Of a DNA stretch of 64,000 bases, positions 55,491-64,000 are shown piece by piece. This DNA comes from Nissolia schottii. Taxonomy: Eukaryota; Streptophyta; Magnoliopsida; Fabales; Fabaceae. A model generated the notes under the pieces. That model had not been told where the DNA came from. It did not search any database and was given only the letters and a program-made list of their open reading frames with translations. The stretch is taken from the NCBI GenBank assembly GCA_003254905.1, contig QANU01045572.1:125741-189740 (forward strand), read 5' to 3'. Each line of letters starts with the position of its first letter. Within the stretch, counting starts at the first letter, position 1. The position numbers were made by a program, and so were the translations under genes.

Positions 55491-56506
55491 TCCTCAAGTA
55501 TATCACCGTTGAGGAAAGCATTGTTGATTTCTAATTAGAGAAGAGTCCAATTTTTTACTGTTGCAATGCTTAACAAGATTCTCACAGTTGTTAACTTTGC
55601 AACTGGAGAAAAAGTGTCAAGGAAATCAATTCCTGCTTGTTGAGTATATCCTTTAGCAACAAGTCAAGCCTTGTATCAATCTACCTTACCATTGGATTTG
55701 TATTTAACTTTGTAGATCCATTTGCAGCCAATTGAATGCTGATTAGCAAGGAGCTTAACCACAGACCAAGTGTTGTTTGCTTCCATTACCGTTAACTCCT
55801 CTTGCATAGCTTGTCTCTAATGAGAAAATTTCACTGCCTAATGATAGAAAGAGGGCTCAAAGACTGAGCTAATTTGAAGAACAAATTCATTGTATGTAGG
55901 CTCGAGCCTATGATAAGAGACATGGTTGCATAGTTGATATCTCACTGGGGCATATTGGTAATCCTATAAATGGACAGGGGTCTTGATGGTTCTGCCTGAT
56001 CTGGTGGTGACTATGGGAACAATAGCAGGGGGATTAGGCTCAACAGAATTGTGAGGTTTAATGATAGTAATATCAATAATAGGGTCAGTAACATTCTCAA
56101 CAATAGGTACCTTAACAGTGGGAGGAATAGTAGTAACTTCAGCAAGTCCATTAGAGGGAATCAAATGAGATAAATCAACCATCTGATTGGGAAGTACATA
56201 TTCAGGAAACACGGAAGGTTGTGAGCTGAGATGAGAGTTATGTTGAAAAGGAAAAAAAAATCCTCATGAAATTGAACATCCCTACTAATGAAAAAATGCC
56301 TAGTCTCAAGATTGTACAACTTGTAACCCTTATAGCCAATAGGATAACCAACAAATATTGAAGGAGTTGCCCTTGTTGAAAACTTGTTTCTTGCAGATAA
56401 AGGAGTGCATGCATAACATAGGCAACCAAAAATCCGAAGTGCTACATACTTAGATTGTTTTTTATATACCACGTAATAAGGTGATTGATGTTTAAGCAAT
56501 AGAGAT
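55491..56506 (-). pseudogene. Copia RT N-terminal part and integrase C-terminal region, broken
   Basis: On the - strand from 56506: SLLLKHQSPYYVVYKKQ, LRIFGCLCYACTPLSARNKF, VGYPIGYKGYKLYNLETRHF and FISRDVQFHE (the copia region after the integrase core), then a Pro/Val-rich linker (VTTRSGRTIKTP near 55990), then RT entry motifs (IGCKWIYKVKYKSNGKVD near 55700) with stops before 55491. Frame changes occur near 56230 and 55800. This is continuous with the RT remnant at 52894-53970 once the F2 element is removed. Confidence 0.8.
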
Positions 56507-57274
56507 TGTAACATTCCACTCATTTCTTAGTAAAAATTTTCCCAAATAACTGCTAGTAGAGCCCTTCGTCTGAGTTAATGTGTCGAGGTCAGTAGAAATT
56601 ATTCTGTTTGGTTTTGATATATTCTGCTGACACTCAAATGATTTCTCTCGACCCCTAGAGATGGATGAAAAGCCTAAAGTGTCAGTAAAACAGAAATCGG
56701 TTCGATTTCGGACGATTCCGCAGACACTAGAACAGTCTCGTTTAGCCAGTAGAACTGGCAGATAGTCTCGAGGCTCTGGAAACTTAACCGGTACCGGAAA
56801 AAAGGTACAAACACTCTAGATTAGCCGCACAACCTCATCAGGAAAATTGGGAAATAGCGAAACCGTAAGCGGAATGGTGGTCTGCAGTCACCAGGGCTCA
56901 ACGATGTATCAAGGGTATCTGTGAAGAATACTCCTCCGGAGAAAAATTCACAAATGCCTTGAGTTTACCTTACTTCCAAGTCAAGGAAAATGAGGGGATC
57001 GCAACGGTATGCTCAGAATATTTTTCGGACGGCTTTGCGCGACGCACCGGGACTGCGAACGGGACCGGGAGGGCCCCACATGTGAGATCACCACTTGATT
57101 GCACCAGATTTTGTTTGAAAAAATAATAAAATAAGGGTTACTATTCATTGATGTGACCCGATGTGACCTTATAATTATCGAAACTAATAAAATAATTAGT
57201 TAATTAAATTAGAAATGGCATTTTGGTAATTTGGGCCAAGGGTAAAATGGGAAATTGGCATTCAGCCTCAAGGC

Positions 57275-57282
57275 TATAAATA
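57275..57282 (+). promoter_or_regulatory. TATA box of F1 copy B
   Basis: GGCTATAAATACCCC, the same context as at 61545 in copy C; about 770 bp from the element start. Confidence 0.6.
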
Positions 57283-57907
57283 CCCCCTCCCCCCCAAAAC
57301 CGAAAATGTGAAGGAAAATTGGAAACCTTGCCAGAACTCTATCCGTTTACCCGATCGACTATTGTTCTGTCAAACCCAAGGCCTAGACACTTCCTACCTT
57401 AAACCCACTTCAAATTCCTCAGGAATTCCCTAACCCTAACCCACAAAGAATCCTCGAAATCCCTAGGAAAAGCTTGAAGGAACTCAACCAAAAGGAGCTA
57501 GGAGGCATCAAAACAAGCTAGGAGCCAGCTAGAAACGTCGAAACCGGGGAAAAGTGGGTAAACCTGACATAACCACTGTCTATGTGGTCTAAGATGCTTG
57601 ATGATATTCATGTGATGTTTATGCTAGGATATGTTAGGTTTCTTGCTATGTATATCCTCTCTGATGAATTGCTATGGAAGCTATGTGAATATGTGTTATA
57701 CGTGCCAAATATGTTATGTGCTTCATGAATAGATTTTTGGAAAGTATGAACTTATGATGGAAATGATTTATGGAACATGGAAAGTATGTTTATTGTTGTT
57801 AGAGATGGATAATGAATGATGGAAGAAATGCTTTAAGGATTGATTGAAGGAAACCTTGTAGAACATGGAAAATTGCAGGAATTAGGAACTGAAATTCGTC
57901 AGGTGAT

Positions 57908-57956
57908 GCTGAGCGGCTAGGTTTCCCGCTGAGCGGCCCATGAGGACGCTGAGCAG
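57908..57956. repeat. CCGCTSAGCGG motif trio in F1 copy B
   Basis: Three occurrences, GCTGAGCGG, CGCTGAGCGG and CGCTGAGCAG, within 49 bp. Confidence 0.85.
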
Positions 57957-59026
57957 CCTGACTGAAGTTTAGAATTCCCTTTTCAAAAATTATTATTTCC
58001 AGTACACGAAAACCTTTCGTAAACATAGCTTTTCATACTACTTGCAATTATCCATGGATCTACTAATTTTTACTAAGTATGTTAATTGTTATGAACTAAG
58101 GATTTATGTTTAAGACCTATGGACTGTTGACTGGAATGGACTGTATTAATGTTGACTGGAATGGACTGTATTGATGTATGTCTTATGTGATTACGTGTCA
58201 TGGAATGGATTAAGGAAAGGGAAGAAAAAGGAAAAGGGCATGACGTTACTAAGTCCCTAAAAAGGAAAGGAAGGATAATGATGTTAAGGGATTCTTTTCC
58301 TAGCTGTGCCAATAGCCAGTAGGAAAGGCAAGCTGAACCTTGGGATTATCTCGTCCCTAGCATAAGGATGGGGTAGGATCCCCTCGCCATCCCTAGCATA
58401 AGGATGGACTCTCCTATCGTGAGTTACTTAGGTTAAGCGCTGCCTGGTCCTCACGGTACTGAGACAAAAAGGAAGCTTGTGGCGGTCGGCCACCGTTACA
58501 TGGGGTTGAGCTTGAGTATGTGCTCTAAGTGATATACAACTGTACATAAGTGGATGTGCAAAGAAGCTTATAATTAAAATGGGCACGGTTATAAGTGGGC
58601 GCGCACTGAAACTTATTATGTGAATTATGTGATTATATGCAATTCTGGGTGACTTAGGAAGTAAGGTAGAGAACAGATGACTTCGAAATAAAGAGTAGGT
58701 TTCCCAGTCACATAGTTAATTTAGATAAAGTTGCTCAGGCTTTGATAAGTGGATTATGTATCCTAAGTTATTACTCTATAAGTGAACAAATGCATACTTA
58801 AATGTGTGGGTTTAACACTTAATCAATATGTTTTTACACATTGTCCTCTTTTGAGAGAAATTAAGAAAAACGGTAAGATTAGGCATTATTTTACTCTTAG
58901 AATTTAATATTTCTTTTGGAGTTTTCTATTTTGAATTATAGGAAATAAATGTTCAAAGAGGATCATTGAAGATAAGAAGAGAAGCTTTAGAAAAGGACAA
59001 AAAGAGGAAAATCAGTAAGCAACAAA

Positions 59027-59323
59027 CGCTCAGCGGTGAGCATGGAAGTGCTCAGCCAAACAGCAACTGTCGCTCAGCGCATCATCAAACACCGCTCAGC
59101 GGTGGTGCCCTAGCCGCTGAGCGAAAGTACCCACTTGCACCGACGCATTTATTGCCCCAGCCTGGAACCAGCTCAGATTACGGCGCTACCCTGCAAAAGC
59201 TGGCTGGAGAATTTAATGAAGCCGCGTAAGCCGCCGAGATTGACTCAGCCGGTCAACGCCACCGCCAAACTGCTCAGCGATACGCCTCAAACCGCTCAGC
59301 GATGGTGCGAAACCGCTGAGCGG
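59027..59323. repeat. CCGCTSAGCGG motif cluster in F2
   Basis: Eight occurrences, for example CGCTCAGCGG at 59027 and CCGCTGAGCGG at 59313, ending 18 bp upstream of the TATA box. The same placement is seen in the inverted F2 copy at 19243-19581. Confidence 0.88.
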
Positions 59324-59341
59324 TCCCGTCGAGCTTAGGCT

Positions 59342-59349
59342 TATAAATA
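59342..59349 (+). promoter_or_regulatory. TATA box of the F2 copy at 58.7 kb
   Basis: TATAAATA in GGCTTATAAATAGGGGGC; the motif cluster ends just upstream. Confidence 0.6.
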
Positions 59350-60907
59350 GGGGGCAAAGGCTAGCATTCCATCCATCATCTTCCCACCACCCATCCAAGT
59401 TCTCCTAGCCCGAGAACTCTCCCTTTTCCTTTCATATTTCTACACTTTTTACATTTTATTTCAAGCACTTAGGTTTATGTTAGTAAAGTGCTTTGTAGAA
59501 GCCTTTTTCTTTCAAGAATTGTAGCAAAGCTCTGCCGAATTTAATCCAGGTTCTATTGTTCCAATCTTCCATTTTCATTTACTCTTTCCTTCTCTTTATT
59601 TAATCTTTCCTTCTCTTTATTTATCATGAGTTTTAATCCTCCAATCATGGAGGAGTAGTTTATTAATATCTTGCATGCGGTAACTCTAAATTAAGATTAA
59701 TTCGAGGTCTTGCGCTTAACGAATATTCATGAATTGTTCCGCCCTAATTAGTGACATAGCGATTGCATGTTATTAGTTAAGGGTTAAATCTAGATTAATA
59801 AATCTTGACGATTGTAAGACTTGTTAAACTATGATTAAGGAACTCTTTGGGAACTAATTAGATTTAATTAGGTTGTGCAATTGGTACTTAATTAATATGG
59901 GATGTTAATGCTAAGATCTTAGTTTTAATTCCTGTATTAACAAATGCTTAGGGAACTGACGATCGTAGTCTCTAAATGAATTGCAAATTGGTTAGAGATT
60001 TCAACCAATAAACATCCTATTTTATGAATAATAAATTAAGAACTGATGAAAATTGATCCTTGATTTAGAAACGCCATATGTAGGATCTTGTTTTTATCAT
60101 TGTTAATTTATTCTCGTTTTGTTCTTGATTTTACTTTCATCAAACAAACCCCCCTAATTTATTTAAATTTGTAATTGGTTCTAAATTGCTTCCTTGAGAG
60201 ACGACCTAGGTTAACCCCCTTTACTACGTTTTTGGGGTTTTCTTGGTTTATAAATTATTATTTGATCGCGCACTAAAATCTAACGACGTTTTGGTGAGCG
60301 TCAGGCTTAGTATAGATCTTAATAATCAATAAGGCTAAACTATAACTGTAACACCTAGAGATCCTTGAGCGGCCTGGAGCCTGTATGAGGAAAAAGAACT
60401 CCCCTAATCCCTAAGGTTTTCCACTGAGAGCGTTATGTTCTCACCCCACTCATCCATGACTCTAGGATTTGAAGAAGAACAAAGAGAGGAGCCGCAAGAG
60501 GAGGAAGCATCCTAAGGCAGGACAATGGAGGATTAGATTAATAACTTGCAGATTGTATATGTGTATATGCGCTGTTTTGTGACCCTTGGATTTACTACTT
60601 AAGATATAACCTACAAACTTGTGTATGAATGAATGATGGACCAACATTTGTAATTTTGTCATGTGTTCAATACTTCCATATTCTATTAGTTAAGCATGCT
60701 ATGTTTCCGCTCGCGATGTATGCCCTAACGTGACAAGGCTCCTAATTTAGTTTATGTAACGTACATAGAAAGTTTTAATTTGTTCCATATTTTGGGTAGT
60801 AATATTTTAATGTACAAACAGGACAAAGTATTCTCCCCACCAGAGCAGATAACAACTTAGCCAGAAGCTTGCGACTTAAGCGTATGCTAGCTAGCTAAGG
60901 TGTTACA

Positions 60908-60972
60908 GAGATGGCAGCCTATTGATGATAATAGTGGCCGCCGTGGCAATGCATTCACACCAAAATGAAATG
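60908..60972 (-). pseudogene. Copia integrase core fragment between two F1 insertions
   Basis: 65 bp. Read on the - strand it gives FWCECIATAATIIINRLPS, the usual copia FWxEAxxTAxYxxNRLPS segment at the end of the integrase core, continuous in frame with 56506 downward. Both sides are F1 elements. Confidence 0.85.
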
Positions 60973-63900
60973 TGTAACATCTCGCTTTTTCCTTAGTGAA
61001 AATCTCGCTAGATAAATGCCTATGAACTTTCATTGTAGGATAAATAATTAGGAATATGAACTACTAGGCTAAAAGTGTCTGTAGAAATAATTCTGCTCAG
61101 TTTCATAAAATTCTGCAGACACTAGAATAAATCATTTTTTCATCTGAATATAATAGCGTGTTTAAGGTAATTGTAAAATATACAGTTACAGAAGAAAGCT
61201 CACAAATACCTTAGATTAACCTAAATTCTTCCTTAGAAAAATTAGGATATCACAAGGACGTGATCAGAATATTTTTAAATAACCATACGCGAAATACCGG
61301 AACCGGGAACAACCAAACCTGATCAAAATTGATCTGCATGTGACCCTTAATTCTTGACCACAAAAAGTGGCCAAGATACAAGGCCAAAACACGACCAAGA
61401 ATGGCCCAAATGGCCAAGTCAACAATTCAAAGTGGTGAGTCATGGCATGAGTCACCATGCTTATGTCATGGCATATGTCATGCAAGGGCAAAATGGTAAA
61501 TTGGTCCAACGGCATTTTGGGAAAGTGAAAATTTGGCCAAGGCCTATAAATACCCCATGGAATGCGATATTTTGAGAGAAAAAAAGAACCTTGTCAAAAC
61601 TCTGTCTAAATACACACTCAGTTGTTATCCTGTCAAAACCACAAACCCAGAAACTTCCTTACACAAACCCTAGTCAAGATTCCCTAACCTTACCCTCACC
61701 AAAATTCCTTTCAAGTTCTTAGAGAAATCTTGGAGAAGCCTATCCTAGAACCAAAGCTTGGAAACCATAGCAAGTCAGGAGTTTACATAAAGCGTATGAG
61801 TTGTTAGCAGAGCTAAACAAGTGAGTAAACCGACCTATCCACTGTCTATGTGGTTTTATGTTAGATGATATATGATGTTATGATGTTGTATGTGACCATG
61901 ACTATATATATGTGTTGTTGATATTTGTCTGAAACTGCTAGTGTTATCTACGACTCTGTTTGAATTTGGGCAAACCTAAGCTAGGAATAAGAACATAGCA
62001 CGTTTTTAAGAGGAACTGTATGCTGGGAATTTTATCATGAAAAAATAATGTTATTTTTTAAATCTACACGAAAAATTGAGTAGGGATGTCAAGTTTTGTG
62101 ATTTTTAGAGTCCCCGATGAATTTCTCAGTAAACAGACAGAAAACGATGTTTTCGGACAAACAAGGGCAAAACGGGAATTTTGAGTTTTGAGACTGAAAA
62201 ACTGGGTTGATTTTCATAAAATATGGGTTTATAACTATCAAAAATCTTAAGGGAAAGTCTTGAGTCCATCGGGTTTTTGAGAACTAAAATTCCAAAGAAA
62301 ACATTTTTACGGGTGAAAAACAGCATTTTTGGGAAAATGGTAAAACGGTAATTTCGGGATCTTGGGGTTATAATCAGAATTTCTAAGTGTGAAAAATGAT
62401 CTTAGAGCTATCAAAAACCTTGGGGTAAGGTCTTGGACCTCTTCGGTTTCTAATCACTAATTTCTGACAGAGAGATGACGTTTTCAGAAAAGCATTGATA
62501 CACCATAGTTTCAAGCTATGCTCATGATTATGTTTTATGTATTGTGTGTTATGTGTCATATTGTTATGAGGAATATTTACTGTATGAGTATCTGTATGCA
62601 TCATGAGGACTCGGTCGTCAACAAGTGTAGTAGAACGACTGTAGATAACTAGAGGGTCATCCCCTAAATAATTTTAAGAGCATAATTAAACTCAGGAAAA
62701 AGAGGTACCGGTCCCAGAGATTTCGGTGTTTCTCAAAGAAAGAAGGTAGTTATGTATATGATTAGGATGGGTCTTATCTCTTGGCACGTCCAACGGGCAC
62801 GCCCCTTACCAGTCCAGCAAGATGGATTGGTCAATAATGAACAAAAAGAAAGATAAAAATATATAAGGGTGACATCACACCTAAGGGATGATAATGATAA
62901 TGATGATGTATGAGTCCATGCTAGGATTGCGTCGAGAAGACCAGCCCCTCGTCATCCCACCAGTTGGATGGTTATCCCTGTTGATAGTCGATAGACGGAA
63001 CATTAGTTATCCGCGCTGGTTCGCAACCACTCAGGTTATAGTGCTGCCTAGTCGTCATCTACATGGGAGCAGAAGCAGGTTATAACTGGACGACCACGTT
63101 TACAAGGGTGGAAGGAATCAAGATAAAAAGGACGCGACCCGGTCCATTAGTTAGCCAGGAGCCGAACAAGAAGGACGTGACCCCGGTCCATTAGTTAGCC
63201 GGAAGCGTAAGAGAACCCCAGATTCCCCCATGCATAAGATACGTAATGAATGAGTATGTAATGAATGAGTATGTGATGTACGAGTATACGATGAATGAGT
63301 ATATGTATGTAAGTCTATGTAGTATGTAAGTACCGTCAAGCGGACGCTTGAGACAGCCTATATGTACTAGCGAATAAAGTTAATAAGCACGATAACCTAG
63401 ATAAGGAAAAGACTAATAATTCTCCATCACATAGTAAAATAGATAAAGCTACTCAGGAATAGGAGGAACAATAATAATCAGTAGGAATGTAGTATGCATG
63501 AACACCTAGAGATCTCTTGGGTGGTCTGGTTCATAAGCGAGATAAAGAAGAAAACCCTACGCGAATGTACCCCACTAAGGACGAACGTTCTCACCCCCAC
63601 TCGCTCATGATTCCAGGGAAGACGAGAGCTATGATGAGTAGCAGGAGGAGCTGTGAGGGACGGAGTATGGGCCGCCAGTATCTGGGAGGCAAGACTTCAA
63701 AGCCGTGAAGACGAGCTAGTATAACTATGCGAATCTTTTGTTGAAAGAACTGAACTATGTATTGTGATAGATATGCTATGTATATGTAAATCATTATAAT
63801 ATTATGTGGATTGTTGTATATGAGTGTAATGGACCATATGTTTGCTTATCTATCTGATTATACTGTGATGGGTTAGTGATTGTAAGCCCAAGGCTCTATC

Positions 63901-64000
63901 GCTTGCATCTTATATATCTTGTTCACACAGGGCTCATACTTTGATAATGAATCACAAGTAGAGAAAGTTTAAAAATGGTCCATATTTTCCTTAACCAAGT
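60973..64000 (+). mobile_element. F1 solo-LTR-like element, copy C (5' 3 kb, right end off the window)
   Basis: It starts TGTAACATCTCGC after AAATG (60968-60972, candidate TSD). TATAAATA at 61545-61552. It holds the 170-bp tandem dimer (about 62150-62480) shared with copy D, a two-unit repeat with GGTCCATTAGTTAGCC (63130-63205) and an ATGAATGAGTATGT-type minisatellite (63238-63330). The last 600 bp align with 1380-2000 of copy A. No coding domain. Confidence 0.85.
61545..61552 (+). promoter_or_regulatory. TATA box of F1 copy C
   Basis: GGCCTATAAATACCCC, matching copy B at 57275, about 570 bp into the element. Confidence 0.6.

Larger units (their letters stand above)
58743..60303 (+). mobile_element. 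F2 solo-LTR-like element nested in F1 copy B
   Basis: 1561 bp, TGATAAGTGG...GAGCGTCA, flanked by the perfect duplication GGCTT (58738-58742, 60304-60308). Homologous along its length to 54051-55485. It carries eight CCGCTSAGCGG-type motifs (59027-59323) directly upstream of TATAAATA (59342-59349). No retroelement coding domain. Confidence 0.92.
56507..60907 (+). mobile_element. F1 solo-LTR-like element, copy B (itself interrupted)
   Basis: TGTAACATTCC...AAGGTGTTACA, flanked by the perfect duplication GAGAT (56502-56506, 60908-60912). Net length without the nested F2 element is about 2835 bp. TATAAATA at 57275-57282, a CCGCTSAGCGG cluster at 57908-57956, and a TCCCTAGCATAAGGATGG minisatellite at about 58345-58415. 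Removal rejoins copia integrase codons in frame. Confidence 0.9.
52640..60972 (-). mobile_element. Ty1/copia remnant on the - strand, split by three insertions
   Basis: From low to high coordinates (3' to 5' of the element): probable 3' LTR (about 52640-52886), purine tract CTTGAGGAGGAG on the - strand (52888-52899), RNase H, RT, integrase C-terminal part and integrase core, continuing past 60972 beyond F1 copy C. Removing the F2 (54051-55485) and F1 (56507-60907) insertions plus one TSD each restores continuous copia homology. It has several stops and frameshifts and is inactive. Confidence 0.85.

Noticed and set aside
56507-64000. F1 copies B and C as the two LTRs of one element
   Set aside because: Copy B has its own GAGAT duplication and the 65 bp between the copies are copia integrase codons in frame with the far side of B, so the two are separate insertions.
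1-64000. tRNA or rRNA genes
   Set aside because: No cloverleaf-like gene or rRNA stretch was noticed on reading; primer-binding sites only mimic tRNA 3' ends. A tRNA scan would settle this.

Overview
This is plant nuclear DNA, AT-rich with GT-AG introns and dominated by nested LTR retrotransposons. A eudicot, probably a legume, is likely from the general style of the repeats, but I cannot fix the species from sequence alone. Only two host-gene loci are supportable: the 3' half of an ABCB-type (P-glycoprotein/MDR) ABC transporter on the + strand (6780-10372) and a small multi-exon coiled-coil protein gene on the + strand (48815-51695, with an assembly gap in its 5' part). Nearly everything else is transposable-element sequence or tandem repeats.

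Left part (1-6537): a solo-LTR-like element (family F1, copy A, with a 13-unit minisatellite) sits in the LTR of a chromovirus-type Ty3 remnant on the - strand. Next comes a decayed L1-like LINE that carries a 585-bp hAT MITE with an 8-bp target-site duplication (TSD). Then follow the ABCB exons (6780-10372) and a nearly intact Ty1/copia element (11262-16664; LTRs about 98% identical; one frameshift in pol). Positions 16671-20434 look like a CACTA-type element holding a hairpin and a second type of solo LTR (family F2). A GC-rich hAT-like element, a roughly 260-bp tandem array and a small gag-only LTR element (23215-25287), itself carrying another solo LTR, come next.

Centre (26979-45053): a 423-bp solo LTR is followed by a 17.2-kb Ty3/gypsy element of the same LTR family. 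Its duplicated RNase H (ordinary plus archaeal-type), its TGGCGCC primer-binding site and an antisense 3' ORF with a gypsy-type-transposon domain place it in the Tat lineage, Grande-like. It is broken by several stops and frameshifts, by a 1.8-kb internal duplication that includes a run of N, and by two F1 insertions (copies D and E) with perfect 5-bp TSDs.

Right part (45059-64000): a purine-rich tandem repeat, a 285-bp direct duplication, a long-TIR MULE-like element and a MITE precede the coiled-coil gene. A - strand copia remnant then runs from about 52.6 kb to 60.97 kb. It is split by an F2 insertion (54051-55485), by F1 copy B (56507-60907, itself split by F2 at 58743-60303) and by F1 copy C, which runs off the window. 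Removing each insertion plus one TSD restores the flanking reading frame, so the nesting order is well supported.

The most unusual signals are: a near-palindromic motif, CCGCTSAGCGG, clustered upstream of the TATA box in two F2 copies and also inside two F1 copies; a different minisatellite in each F1 copy at the same internal place; the spliced antisense ORF of the Tat element; and a copia whose LTRs lack TG...CA ends and begin with a 17-mer also found in the neighbouring CACTA-like repeats.
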